From assembly GCA_008638375.1 (NCBI GenBank), contig CM018041.1, forward strand, positions 10,440,627-10,504,626: DNA of 64,000 nt, in the 5' to 3' direction. The DNA comes from Nyssa sinensis (taxonomy: Eukaryota; Streptophyta; Magnoliopsida; Cornales; Nyssaceae). The notes under the pieces were generated by a model, which saw only the letters and a program-made list of their open reading frames with translations, was not told where the DNA came from and searched no databases. Of this stretch, positions 14,501 to 26,195 are shown one piece after another; within the stretch, counting starts at the first letter, position 1, and each line of letters starts with the position of its first letter. Made by a program: the position numbers and the translations under genes.

Positions 14501-17500
14501 CATTCTCGTCTCTGTTGGGTATTTCTACTAAATGACAAATCTGAGGTTCACTCGGTATTCATAAATTTCTACAACATGATTTACACCCAATTTCACACCA
14601 AAATCCAGATTCTTCGCACTGATAATGGCACAGAATATTTCAATTCTTCCTTAAGCCCTTACTTTCAAGACAAAGGTATTATTCATCAAAGTTCCTGTGT
14701 TCAAACCCCCCAACAAAATGGGGTTGCTAAAAGAAAAAACTGACATATTCTTGAGATAGCTCGTGCCTTAATGTTTACCTCTCATGAAAAATTTTTTTTG
14801 GGGTGATGCCATTCTGACCGCTGCATTTCTCATCAATCGAATGCCTAGTCGAGTTCTCTCATTTGCAACTCCTCTTCAAAAATTCCAGGAGATCTTTCCT
14901 AATTCTCGCATCAGTTCCTCTCTTCCTCTCCGTGTCTTTGGGTCCACAGTGTTTGTCCACATTCACGCTTCCCAACGTAACAAATTGGATCTCAGAGCTC
15001 TCAAATGTGTCTTTCTTGGCTATTCCCCTACTCAAAAGGGTTACAAATGCTATGATCCTCTCTCACAGAAGTTATATATTAGTCGGGATGTCACATTTTT
15101 TGAGCATACTCCCTACTACTCGCTTCAGGGGGAGTTCTTGAGAGAAGCTCAACATTCTGATATAGACTTTGATATGGCTATCTTTGAGTCCATCCCTCAC
15201 AGTACACCTCCTCCTTCCTTGTCCAACACAGAAGGAATCTTGAACTCAGGGGGAGATATGGAAAAACAAAAAGGCAGGGAGACACTTGTTTATTCAAGGA
15301 GACCAAAATCAAAGACTGATGAGATCTTCACATCCGAAGCACCAAAAGAGTCAGAACCGGTGATAGCTCCGACTCCTTATGAGCCAAAATCCAATCTTGA
15401 CCAGGTAACAAATCTTGATGATCTACCTATTGCTCTTCGAAAACAACCTCGTTCATGTACTTCCCATCCTATTTCAAAATTTGTCTCCTACAAAACTCTT
15501 TCAGCCAAATGTCGTGCTTTTACGTCTAACCTTGACAGGATCCAGATTCCTATGAATATCCAAGAGGCTTTGGGCATTCCAGAGTGGAGAAAAGCAGTAA
15601 TGGAAGAAATCAGAGCATTGGAAAAAAATGAAACTTGGGAAGTAATGTCTTTACCAAAAGGGAAGAAGCCAGTAGGCTGTAAGTGGGTATTCACAGTGAA
15701 GTACAAGGTGGATGGTACAGTGGAACGATACAAAGCTCGCCTAGTTGCAAAGGGGTTCACTCAGACATATGGTATTGACTACACCGAGACATTTGCACCC
15801 GTGGCAAAGCTGAACACTATACGGGTACTCTTGTCCTTGGCAGCAAATCTGGATTGGCCACTCCACCAATTCGACATCAAGAATGCTTTTCTGAATGGTG
15901 AACTGGAAGAAGAAGTGTTCATGACGCTACCTCCAGGAGTTTACAAGGAAGGAGATGAAACCAGAGTATGTAAACTGAAGAAATCCCTATATGGACTTAA
16001 ACAATCACCAAGGGCATGGTTTGATAGATTTGCAAAAGTGATGAAGAATCAAGGATATCAACAAGGACAGTCAGATCATACGATGTTCATCAAACAATCC
16101 AATGATGGAAGTAGGACCATTCTGATTGTATATGTTGATGACATCATTCTTACTGGAGATAACACAGGAGAGATAGAAAGATTGAAGAAGGTCTTAGCCA
16201 CAGAATTTGAGGTTAAAGACCTAGGTCAAATGCGATACTTTCTGGGTATGGAAGTGGCCAGGTCAAAGAAAGGAATTAGTGTATCTCAGAGAAAGTATGT
16301 ACTCGACCTTTTGACTGAGACTGGGATGCTTGGTTGCAAGCCAAGCGATACTCCGATCGAGGCAGTAAAGAGAATGGAAGACGCTGGAAAACCAGTAGAT
16401 AGAGAAAGATATCAGAGACTAGCAGGTAGATTGATATACCTATCTCACACCAGACCTAACATTGCTTTTGCCGTGAGTGTGATCAGTCAGCATATGCATT
16501 CACCAAAGGAAGGTCACCTAGAAGCAGTATATAAGATTCTCAGATATCTGAAAGGCTCTCCAGGGCGAGGTTTATTCTTTAAGAAAGGAGACAGTAAAAA
16601 GGTGAAAATTTATACAGATGCAGATTGGGCAGGATCAGTAGAAGACAGAAGGTCTACCACAGGCTACTGTACCTATGTTTGGGGAAATCTAGTAACATGG
16701 AGGAGCAAGAAGCAGAATGTGGTTGCTAGAAGTAGTGCTGAAGCTGAATTCAGAGCTGTTGCACAAGGGATGTGTGAAGGGTTGTGGTTACAGAAGCTCT
16801 TAGAGGAACTACACATCACAATAGAGCTTCCCATCAAACTCTACTGTGACAACAAAGCCGCTATTAGCATTTCCCATAATCCGGTCTAGCACGACAGAAC
16901 GAAACACATAAAAGTTGATAGGCATTTTATAAAGGAGAAAATTGAGAAAGGGACAGTTTGCATGACTTACATCCCTACAAGGGAACAATTAGCAGATATA
17001 TTCACTAAGGGTCTACAGAGGTCCAGCTTTGAAGATTTTATCTGCAAGTTGGATATGATCAACATCTATGACCCAACTTGAGGAGGAGTGTAGAAATCCC
17101 GGATAATTGAGTGGGATTTATTTTTGAATGTGATTATGATTTAGAGAGGATTATGGTAGGAGATTTAGGTTGATTAGGTGACATATTTTTTATTTCCTTT
17201 TTTTCTTTGTTTCCTTTTCTCTGTTGTTTCTATTTTCCAATTCTCATTGTATATTATATATAGAGTCATTATATGTAACACATTACATTGAATACAAAAG
17301 AGAAATTGATTCATATTGTCTTCACGTGTCCATAACGTGTCCGGGACGTATTCGAAATTCAGAAAGATGAGACACTCTTTTTTCGTGTGTCCGATACGTG
17401 TCTGACATGGATACGTGAAGCAAAATAAAGTACCGTGCTTCATAGTTCTTCAGCCTTCTCCACTCTTACTAAAGCTTTCAACTTGCAATAACTTTCTTGT

Positions 17501-20500
17501 TGCCCATTATTGGGTATTCATGTGCATGTATGAATGATCTTAATAGAGTCATTTCATCACATGATTGGACGTGATTATATTCTTCCAAGTGCCCCCAATC
17601 CCCCCTTCTCCCCCAATGCAATTGAATAAACCCAAGTAGCAAGAATACTTCTAGCGAGTAGTATACATATCAATATGTATTAGATAATGATACTTTATGG
17701 AAACTCCTAGATGCATGTTCAATACTTTCCACATGTATCCATAATATGAAAGTGATTTTTTTAATTTCAAACATGCATTTGATTTATGGTCAGTAAAAGG
17801 TATGTCTCATCCTAACTATCAATTATCACTATATCTTGATTTATGGTCTGCAGAAGTTGCCCCCTTTGAACTTTGTTTCATTTCACATCATTTATATAGC
17901 CTTAGATTCCATAATACCCCATCAAAATGAAATTTTTTTAGTAAATTCTCTGGGTCATGAGCCCACACTGTTGTAAATACACACACACACACACACACAC
18001 CCCAACAAACGTCATCTTGAATTGTATATGTTGTTCACCCAATGACCAATGTAGAAGCTATGAACTAATACGGCATCACTGAAACATGCTGTAAATTCAC
18101 CAGAAGTTCACTCATAATCAGTGTAGGAACTACAAAATGGAAGCAGCCTGATATAAGCATATTGCTGCTAAGTTCTTTCTTAACCCTGATTATCATTAGG
18201 ATAGTTGATACACATGCTTTTTCTTGATAAATAGTTGATAAGCTTACCACTCTATTCTTCCTAATTCATCCATTCTTTTTCTATAATACCTCCGGATTAG
18301 TTTTCAACCAACATTACAATATTCTAATATCCTTTTTCACTTAAGTCTATAATAGCTGAAAAGATACTTCCTTCTCTGTAAGTTTTTTCAATAATTGTTT
18401 AGGAATATAGTCTCAATCATTGTCCTCATTGACATGAGACCAACCTGATCCTTCCAGGAAATCGTTAGTCCCCACATAAATGAATCAAAAGGGTTTTTTC
18501 AGAAAGTGCGATTAAAATCCAGAGTTTGGATTCTTTCTAAGTTTAAGCCATGAGAAGTTTCTTCAGCGGAGGTGCAAATTGAAACTCACTAGGCAGGCTC
18601 ATCATCGAGTTTTCTCGATTTCTCAAATTACATCTGAGCATAAACAAAGAAAAAGGTACCAAACCAGCGTTATTAAGATAGTCAGATACACTGGTGTAAA
18701 CAAGGGATATCAGACAGCTAACTGGTTTTGCAGAGATCTCTCATATATCAAAAAAAAAAAAACATTTTAGGAGAATAAGAGGACGATTCATTCAGTAGGA
18801 CAGAAAAAGGTTTGGGTATTTAAAAAATTCGGAGAATTTAACCTAGCCCTTCTTGGGAAATGGCTTTAGAAATTCGCTATTAAGAAGGGAGCTTTAGAAG
18901 AATAAGAGGAAGATATAGTATAAAGGTCATTGAGTGAGATTGTGTCTCACGTAAGAGAGAGAAGTGAGAGAAAGTATTTGTGTCCAACATATTTCTATTT
19001 TTGGTGAGGTAGTGTAAGGTACATTGTCATGTACCTATTTTGTGTGCGAGTGAGAAGATCTTTTGTAGGCTTTATGGTGTATTATAATTAGGTACAAGTG
19101 TTTTAATAAAAGTCATTTTTATACTTGAGTCTTGTTGTCATCCTTTAAATTCAACAGTTTGTTCCCCTATACAGCTAGGTGGCTTGGGTATCAAAAAACA
19201 CTCAAGAGAATTTAACCTAGCCTTTCTAGGGAAATGGCTTTAGAAGTTCGCTATTAAGAAGGGAGCTTTATGGTGTAGGGTGGTGGAGAGCAAATATGGT
19301 AATGCACGGGATGGGTGGGTGTCTAGGCCTGTGGTGTTCTCATATGGGGTAGGTTCATGGAATGGTATTATGAAGGTTTGGGAGTCTTTCTCTAACTTGG
19401 CCTTTTTTATGGTTGGAAACTTGGAAATGACCACATATTTTGGCATGATATTTGGTGCGAGGGAGTAATGTTGAAGGAGAGATTTCCAGAGTTGCATTGA
19501 AAAACAGCTAATGAAAATGCTTCTGTTGTGGAGTTCATGTCAGGCACTACCGAAATGTAGTCTGGTGCCTAGCTTTTAGGAGGGCTTTTGGGTAGTGACA
19601 AAGTCACTTCTTTTGCTTTAGGGGGCAAGAGTGGGAGGAGGAGATGATGCAATCAGATGGAGAATGTCTAGAGGAGGTTTGTTTTGTGTTTTTTGTACTA
19701 TCAGTCTTTGATTAGGAGTGAGAGGCTGACTTTCCATCCAAAAGTATATGGCGCTCAGAAGTTCCACTATCTTTTTCTTTTTTTTTTCTGCTGAGTGGGA
19801 AACAACTTTGGATGCCATCCTTATGATGAAGAATATGAAGAGAAAAGATTACAGCTGGCTAACAGGCATTATATGTGCAAGATGACGGAAGTAATCAGGA
19901 AGTCATCTCTTGCAATTTTGTTTGGTGGCAAATGAGATGTGCAATCTTCAATTTTCTTTGTTTGGTGTCTAGTGGTTTATGCCAAAACCAATTATTGAGT
20001 TTTTTTGGTGTCGGAGCAGTGGTTGTAGACACTGGTGGACCTAGACTATGGAATTGGGTGGGTGGGGGAAACATAAATGTTCAAATTTAAGAGTGTTTCT
20101 TGTAAAAATAAAAAAAAAAAATAGGGGGCAACTCCTAATTTTTTTTTTTTTTGAAAAAATACAGAAAATAGGGATAAAAAATCTAATTTCTAAAATTTTG
20201 GAGGGGCCATTGCCACCCCTAAGCAAGCTGTAGGTCTGCCATTGGTTGTAGACATCTAAGGGTTAGGTGTGGGACACTACTCCCCATTGTCTCATGTGGT
20301 GTATTTGGAGGGGGAGAAATATGAGGAATTTTATAATAGGCGGAGCTCTCTGTTGGGTCCCTGAAACAGACTATGCTCCATTTGCCCTTTTTTATGGGTG
20401 TTAAACGGTCTATTAGGATTGAACTTGATTCTTTTGTTATTTTTTCGGAAGATATGTGCCTAGGGGCTTGATATTTATTTATATGTATTCTTCATGAGTA

Positions 20501-22967
20501 TATGGGCTGTGCCCCCTTTTTTGGCACTTTTTTCGAGTACATTTTATTTATATATATATATATGGGTATTCCCAACCATGGTCTGAGCTTTATTTCCCAA
20601 ATGTATTAAGAAAGCAATGCGCTTGAACCAATTGATAATGAAGTGCCCATTTAAGATTTTTCTTGAGAACTCCATCTATCCATTTCTAGCTTTTCCCTTA
20701 TGATTCCTGGCATATTATAAATAAATAAATAAAAGATGAACCAGACATTACCAAAATGTCAAATTTTCAGTTGAATGCTACAACAGCTCTGACAACTCAA
20801 CCCAAAAAATTTCCTACTGAATCCTAATATTGTTTAAACAGTTTAAATAGATGCAAAACAAGTGAAATACAAAGAAAAATCCCAAATTACAAAATTGCCT
20901 CTAGCTGCCAATGCAAGAGAGCCGAGCAAGACCGGTAAATTTGTGGTATTACTATGGAAAAATCCCTGGTGCCAGTAATAAACTGATTAATAGGCATCTA
21001 CCATTATAGAGACAAGAAACAATCTCCATGAATCTGGTATTCCTACTAGGATTTCCAAGACTAATAGAACAACCTAGCTTGTGATTGAAGTATAGATTCC
21101 AACAAGTGCACACTAGGATACACTACCACCCACCACTTCTTCACCGTCACTATCTCCATCCATGACACCACTGCAAACAATATTTCCACTCAAATGCCAC
21201 TAGTGCCACCACCAGCAACAGTGCAACAATGCATTTTTGCTTTTTTTCACTATAAGCACCATTTTTTGCTTTACAAGTTAAAGAAAATGCTTCAGATATT
21301 TGCTTTGTACCAAAAAGAGAGAAAGTAATGAAGCAAATAAATCTTTTTCCTGTTTTCTCAAAAGTACTTACATGAAGCCCCGGCCAGATGATTTTATGGT
21401 GTTACTTTCAGTATAAACTTTAATTGACCTTAACTAGCTATCTATCAACTTTAGGGTACAGCAACTACATTATGCACTTCAAAAAGTCTCCCAACTTCTC
21501 TGATATGCAAATCAACATCAAGGAAATAACAAAAAATGGTGCACTATGTAAATCTTCAAAAATTAAGAAAAAGTAAGGACAATATCTCTATATGCTTCAT
21601 TAATCTCTTTACTCCTAATATTGGTTTTAGCACGCCGTCTGTCAGTAGATCCGTGTTGTAGTTGTTGTTTTCCCCTAGCCTAGCCCCCTAGTGGTGGAAC
21701 TGCCTGAAGGCAAGACCGGTCAATAGCTAAAAAGGAAGGCAATAAACTGGTGGAACTGCCTGAAGTCAAGACCGGTCAATAGCCAAAAAGGAAGGCAATA
21801 AACTTTATTGCCGAATTCGTCCAGTTACAGAGAACCATGTTGGGATTGAGTTGAACCTTTCCCAGAGGCGCATTGTGCGGGGGGGAAAGTACAAAACGGA
21901 GTCATTAGATAGTGCTAGCAACTCCCTTTGCCATTGGTAGCTCATTGACTCAAAATAAGAAATTGTCAAAATTATGTAACATGTACAAAGCCCTTTCTGC
22001 CAATGAGTAGTTACAAATCCATTGAGTTTTCTGTGACTTCATAATCGCTTACTGTTTAACATTTAGTTGACCTTTTAGCCAAAACCCCTTACTCTCAACC
22101 AAAATACCCTAATTTATAAACAGTCTAAACCATGCATATTTGTTAAATAATATCAGGTTCAGACCAATTCCCACAAATTTTAGCCAAATGAACCAATTGA
22201 CCAAAATATACTATTTACTAAGCTTTCTGACATAATTATCAAATTCCCATAGATACTACATACTTTCAGGCTATCATTATCCAACTATGGAAACCCTTTT
22301 GACCCAACCTATACCAATGATGGTTCTTTGCTTATGGCGAATATAGTAAATTACCTAGAGTTAATAAACAAAATATCCTTTTAATAAGCTAGGGTCAACT
22401 TTTCTTTTTCCTCTCCCCCCAGCTCGTCATTGGCTGGGATCACTTAACTTAGATATATAAATATTACATTCATAATTCTCTTACCATTGTCTTCTCAGCA
22501 ACCAGAGCATCAGAGATATATATACAAGAAAACTGAGAAGAAAGATATTGACAAGCTGGAATGCAACAGAAAATGGCAGAACCAAGTGCGTTGTATGTTC
22601 CAAATGGGCATATTTGAAGGAAAGATACAACCAGAAATAAACTAATTTACATTAAACTGTATTTGGCCCATGTTCTGAAATTTCACCATATACAGAGAAA
22701 ACCTAACTAATGCCCTCAATCCTCACAAACACCATTCCAAGCAGACCCAGAAAGACCAATAGCAAGAAAAGCTCAACAACACAAATCAAGAAAAGCAAAC
22801 AAAGATTTCACAAAATAAGATTTTAAGGTAGATATACCAGTAATCCTCTTGGAGAAGTCATCCCACCAATCCAAGGGCAGGGGTTGGGACCGCATCGAAG
22901 GGAGGGGGGCATTTTGGTCAACCTTCTCTACCTTCTTCCTCCTCTTGAATCCTCTAATGGGTCCCAT
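7490..22967 (-). CDS. HARBI1/ALP1-like nuclease-derived protein; two coding exons with a 14.3 kb intron; 1-nt frameshift in exon 2
   Basis: Exon 1 (22967-22838) starts MGPIRGFKRRKK, a basic nuclear-localisation-like stretch, then DWWDDFSKRITG, and stops at a G/GTATAT donor. Exon 2 begins after TTTTCAG at 8536 and continues in phase (PLSQSKDSAKFESIFK). It carries a helix-turn-helix segment (VAVALRRL...GINQSTVAQITWRF) and the DDE_Tnp_4 nuclease fold: GTIDTTH, VGDVGFPLLPWLLTPY and CCLLHNIVIDLED. The stop is at 7490-7492. The family derives from PIF/Harbinger transposases. Plant members such as ALP1 act as chromatin-associated proteins rather than transposases; that role is inferred here. An extra base at 7819-7820, just after the TPYQG motif, shifts the frame to an early TGA. 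Past it, the reading NFNKRHFATQ to the C-terminus is clean and conserved-looking. So this is either a recent null allele or a sequence error. The intron is very long and transposon-filled. Confidence 0.82.
10560..11570 (-). mobile_element. LINE (L1-type) relic, C-terminal end of the reverse transcriptase ORF
   Basis: On the minus strand, short readings typical of plant L1 ORF2 C-termini appear in order with frameshifts between them: NWDKI and LLGKWHWRFAKE near 11390-11560; GFIFWLDTWCDD and KFPHLF near 11255-11330; a zf-RVT-like CPMC...HC knuckle near 10800-10870; and CLFWSIWKERN near 10625-10690. The 5' part is absent, as in truncated LINE insertions. The catalytic RT region is missing, so the element is dead. 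It lies in sense orientation within the HARBI1/ALP1-like intron. Confidence 0.72.
12319..12554 (+). repeat. 5' LTR of the 12.3 kb Copia element
   Basis: 236 bp from TGTGGAAATCCCGG to ATATTGTCTTCA. It contains a TATATATAG box near 12484-12492 as a likely promoter. It differs from the 3' LTR at three sites: one near the left end, one in the pyrimidine tract, and one near the GTCATTG/GTCATTA position. Confidence 0.93.
12555..12566 (+). promoter_or_regulatory. Primer-binding site, initiator tRNA-Met type
   Basis: TGGTATCAGAGC directly follows the 5' LTR. It is complementary to the 3' end of plant initiator tRNA-Met and is the usual Copia minus-strand primer site. Confidence 0.92.
12593..13624 (+). 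pseudogene. gag: Copia gag with nucleocapsid zinc knuckle, broken by nonsense codons
   Basis: The ATG at 12593 starts a Gag-like protein with the FHLTIEKLNEKNYREW motif typical of Copia Gag N-termini (UBN2-type). A TGA at 12842-12844 sits where a tryptophan is expected. The same frame resumes and runs through a CCHC knuckle, CEYCRKSGHTKDTC, near 13550-13600, to a TAG at 13622-13624 that also looks like a former tryptophan. In the parent element the frame would run on into pol. Confidence 0.88.
13625..16889 (+). pseudogene. pol: Copia pol: protease, integrase, reverse transcriptase, RNase H (broken)
   Basis: The protease motif WIIDSGASDHM is near 13838-13870. A TGA follows at 13946-13948. The integrase zinc-binding HHCC segment (WHKRMGH...CEVC) is near 14250-14360, with the catalytic Asp pair in HSDLWGP and RTDNGTEYF. 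The third catalytic Glu position reads Lys (GVAKRKN). A TGA is at 14741-14743 and a frameshift lies between about 14763 and 14800. The RT reads cleanly, with KARLVAKGFTQ, QFDIKNAFLNGEL and the YVDDIIL active site near 16130. RNase H shows SSAEAEFRAVAQG. A TAG at 16887-16889 replaces Gln in the conserved NPV-HDRTKHI region. The remaining C-terminus reads on to about 17080. Confidence 0.9.
17080..17324 (+). repeat. Polypurine tract and 3' LTR of the 12.3 kb Copia element
   Basis: The purine run GAGGAGGAG (17080-17088) directly precedes the 3' LTR (17089-17324), as required for plus-strand priming. The LTR is followed by the CGTGT target duplicate. Confidence 0.92.
18805..20530 (+). mobile_element. 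LINE (L1-type) relic, rearranged
   Basis: Plus-strand readings match plant L1 ORF2 C-termini: an EFNLAFLGKWL-like segment followed by KFAIKKGALW near 19206-19270, GSWNGIMKVWESF near 19345-19390, then a decayed tail to about 20530 with many stops. The LGKWL segment occurs twice, at 18833-18897 and 19206-19270. About 300 bp of unrelated sequence between the copies ends in ATTCAACA and may be another inserted element. A hAT-type MITE interrupts the relic at 20030-20244. Confidence 0.65.
20030..20244. mobile_element. Small hAT-type MITE, 215 bp, inside the LINE relic
   Basis: It is flanked by perfect 8-bp direct repeats GTTGTAGA (20022-20029 and 20245-20252). The ends are imperfect inverted repeats, CACTGGTGGACCTAGA against the complement CAATGGCAGACCTACA. 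This matches a common plant MITE type with GGGGGC/GGGGCC blocks inside. Confidence 0.72.
21692..21803. repeat. 56-bp tandem duplication
   Basis: A unit beginning TGGTGGAACTGCCTGAAG occurs at 21692 and again at 21748, nearly identical. It lies in the HARBI1/ALP1-like intron. I see no coding meaning. Confidence 0.8.
22838..22967 (-). CDS. Exon 1 of the HARBI1/ALP1-like gene
   Basis: This exon encodes 43 codons plus one base: the start Met, a Gly-Phe-Lys-Arg-Arg-Lys-Lys basic motif and the DWWDDFSKR motif. It then splices at ACTG/GTATATC (intron from 22837). The leftover G joins GG at 8536-8535 to make glycine, so the phase agrees with exon 2. I found no other coding exon between them, and the joined protein needs none. 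Confidence 0.75.
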
Positions 22968-25900
22968 TGAAACTCAAAGACCCAGTTGATTCAAAGCTTA
23001 GAAGACCCACCAAGCTCAACCAACAGAACGTGAGTGGGAGAAGACAGTGTTCGTGAATGGGGGTGTACGAAGATGGAGATGATTAGTTACAGAGAGTGTT
23101 TTTATGGTTTGGTGTGGCTGATTTTTTTATTTTTTATTTTTCAAAGCATGCAATGATAGTATTGTTGCAGGGAAGCAAAATACGTTCCAAACTTGCGGCA
23201 GGGAAGTGCGGTGATATTTTTGGTCAGGGGAAGACAATATTGCCAGAGGCGTGAGAGAGAGAGACAAGTAACGCCAATGGAAAAGGAGGGGACTTGCTGT
23301 TTCCAATTTCTCTTCCTTTTTTTTTATTCTTTATATTTGATGTCCTTTGATCTGAAGAAAGAAAAGGTTGTTTGATGTGAATTTCATTTGGAGCAATGCT
23401 TAGATTTTTAAAAATAAAAAATAAAACTCAAAGCAATTTTCAAATAATATGATACATATTATGTCATAATTTAATATAAAATTAATATAAAAATATCACA
23501 TTATTTATTAAATAATTTTTTTAAAAAACTTCTTGATTAGGATAGAATTAGGGTTGCTTTTATTTTTTTTTATATAGTACAAAAGTGTCATTGTTTGAAA
23601 AAAAAAATTATAAACCCTTCTCTACATGATATAGAAACTCCTGGGACATATCAATTTTAATGAGAGGCATTTACTCATGGAAATTTCTCACTCACACAAT
23701 GGAGTGAGACCTATTTTATATTGTATGGTGGGACCCACTTCATTTTGTCTCAGTGAATGAGAAGCTTTGATGAAAAAGGCAATGGTTTTAGAATCACTCA
23801 TTTTAATGTGTCAATTCAATTGAATGTTCTTCGACAATTCAATCAAATTTGCTATCTTAATAAAAACACGATAATATTTCCAAGCTTAAGTGAGATGGTG
23901 AATGTAGCTATTTTACATTAAAATATGTGAGCGCTGTCAAAAAAAATACAATAATATTGATTGCATGTTAACAATAATTGTATTGTATTAAAATAACGTC
24001 GTCTCTATTAGAAAATACAACATAGTATTTGAACAACACAATATTTGTTTTGCATATATATAAATATTGAACTTCCTAATAACTTTTGGTAATTGATATA
24101 CGTTCTCAAATAATGTTTCCATAATTCATCGTTATATTATTTTTTTCTCTAGTTCGAGAAAAATGATTTGTGAAATTATTCAAGGTAATATGTGATTTCT
24201 TGTTTATGAGTTTTTACTTAGTATTAGAAATAAAAATATTAATTTGATAATTGAGCTTGTGATTGATTATTGTTGACTTTGAACTTGATTTTAATGTATT
24301 CAAATAGTATAAAACTTCTATGATTAGTCATTGTCGAAATAGATTATTATTTTATCGAATTTTAGTCACGGGATATATTGGTGGTGAGCCGTACAAAACG
24401 GTGTATCGAACTAGTTTTCTGAATATAGATTTTCATCAGTAAGGTTCTAATTTACTGACCATAGAAGTCAAACTTATGAAACTTGCACATTTAAATATAT
24501 AAACTATGTTTGAACATTAAACTATATCTAGTTATGATATATTAGTTAAGTTATGATATAGAATTTGAATTACATTGAACTATGAACTATTGGACAATGA
24601 CATTTACCATTGAACTATGATATTGATTTCAGACATTGATTTAAGTTATTTTCTTTGATTATCTAACTAGATTTGAAAAATACATTAATGTTGTCCATTG
24701 AATTCTCTCTATTTTGATTATGTTATGTATTTGGGTTTTTCATATTCTATTTCTTTATGAATATAAACGTTTTAGTGCAAAACTATACAATAGTTTTTAA
24801 ACCGTTGGTATGTTGTGAAATTCTCGTTGAGCTATCAAGCTCATTACATATTATTACCATATATTTTAGACAAAGCCTAGACATGCTCAAACTCAAACAA
24901 TGCAAAATTAGGTGCAGAAGAAAAGAGTTGAGTTTTATTTTGCTAGATAAATTATGTACTTAACCAGGTAGTTGGTTTAAGAACGTAAACCATGGTTTTG
25001 ATAGAAGATGGGAGAACTGCTTTTGCTATAAAAATCTATAAGTAATGTTCATAATCTAGTTTGAGCTTGTATAATTAGGAGACTCACTAGCATCTTTTGT
25101 TGTAAATAATAATATGCTCAAAGCCAATTGCTTATTTAATGAGATAGGATGAATAATTTACTTTGTGATTATTCCGTTGCAAGTGAACAAGAGTAATTGA
25201 TTGGTGATTTGATATTAGATAAGACCTTGATAGCCGATTACATTGTCTAATTCTACCTAACTCAGGATTTGAATGTGACACACCTCACTTTTTTCAATGA
25301 TTTGTACATTGAATTTTGCTAATAAATCCTAGATTTGATCAGTCATTAAAATTGTGAACTCCCAAGTCATTTTAACAAGATGATGGAAGAAAAAAGAATA
25401 AACCAGCTAAATCATTGAATAACTAATTTAGAGGAAGGGGAATATAAGCTAAGTCCGGCCCATCACTGTACATAATTGTAGTGAGCTACTTCACAGTGTT
25501 GTCTGGCCCAACTTGTCCAATCCACCCAACACTATTTTGCCTATTCTACAAGCTGAAAATTCTTTGGTGACTGCAATTCAGGTTGGTGGTGGTGAGTCCA
25601 CCTGCTGAAAGGAGCTCATCTTGAGAATAATGTGTCAAGGATAACTGTTTGGGCCTCATCATTCTCAGTTTTAGTAACTCAAAAGATCCGGCCCAATTCT
25701 TATGGACTCCACCAGAAGATTGAGGACTCACTCCGATATCAACCCTTTATAACTGCTGCATCTCCAATAATACTATTATTACCTTAACATTTTACTTAAA
25801 AAATTTATCTGCTGACGTAACTACTCTTGGTGTTAGTAAATTTAACATCTTGGTGCTAGTAAATTTAGTCTTTTGATACTAGTCATGTCAGGTGAGTCCA

Positions 25901-26195
25901 AGAGGCTTAATTGACCAGCACCAAAATGCTTAATTGAGTAGCACCTGCATATACCAAGAGGCTTAATTGACTAACACCCGAACAGTCACGTCAACAAGTA
26001 AGAAAATTTGATAAAATTTTATGGTAAGGATAGCATTACTCGCTACATCCCTCCTATGATGCTATAGGAAAAATGATTTTCAATTCAAAACATAAGTCGA
26101 ATTATAAGCTGATTAGACACACATTTATTTAATGAGCTATTATGTCTAAGTTCTAATGTCCAGTCGAGTTTTCAATGTTGCTTATAATCTGGGAT

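Larger units (their letters stand above)
12319..17324 (+). mobile_element. Ty1/copia LTR retrotransposon, complete in length but inactivated
   Basis: The 5' LTR is 12319-12554 and the 3' LTR 17089-17324, both 236 bp, beginning TG and ending CA. I count 3 differences, all transitions (about 1.3%). The target duplication is CGTGT on both sides (12314-12318 and 17325-17329). The order gag-protease-integrase-RT-RNase H is that of Ty1/copia. The coding region has five in-frame stops, one frameshift and an integrase active-site change, so this copy cannot encode a working polyprotein. It is nested in a hAT-type MITE and antisense to the HARBI1/ALP1-like gene. Confidence 0.95.
11894..17445. mobile_element. 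hAT-type MITE (about 541 bp) split by a Copia insertion
   Basis: The left end is CTAAGAAGTACAGATATGG and the right end is the complement of CTATGAAGCACGGTAC. The flanking 8-bp direct repeats are TTTTTCAG (11886-11893) and TTCTTCAG (17446-17453), 7 of 8 identical. The element is rich in GACACGG/CGTGTCC motifs. A shorter related copy is at 42840-43205. A Copia element (12319-17324) inserted into it later; joining the two halves gives about 541 bp of MITE. Confidence 0.78.
8537..22837 (-). other. 14.3 kb intron of the HARBI1/ALP1-like gene
   Basis: The boundaries are GT at 22837-22836 and AG at 8538-8537 on the minus strand. In order of plus coordinates it holds featureless AT-rich sequence (8.5-10.5 kb), a minus-strand LINE relic, a hAT-type MITE interrupted by a Copia element, featureless sequence with an (AC)n run near 17980-18000, a plus-strand LINE relic with a further MITE, and a 56-bp tandem duplication. 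The Copia element lies antisense to the host gene. No other host-type gene is visible inside. Confidence 0.75.

Noticed and set aside
18898..19160. Possible solo LTR between duplicated LINE pieces
   Set aside because: It ends in ATTCAACA, but I could not find a matching TG start, primer site or target duplication.
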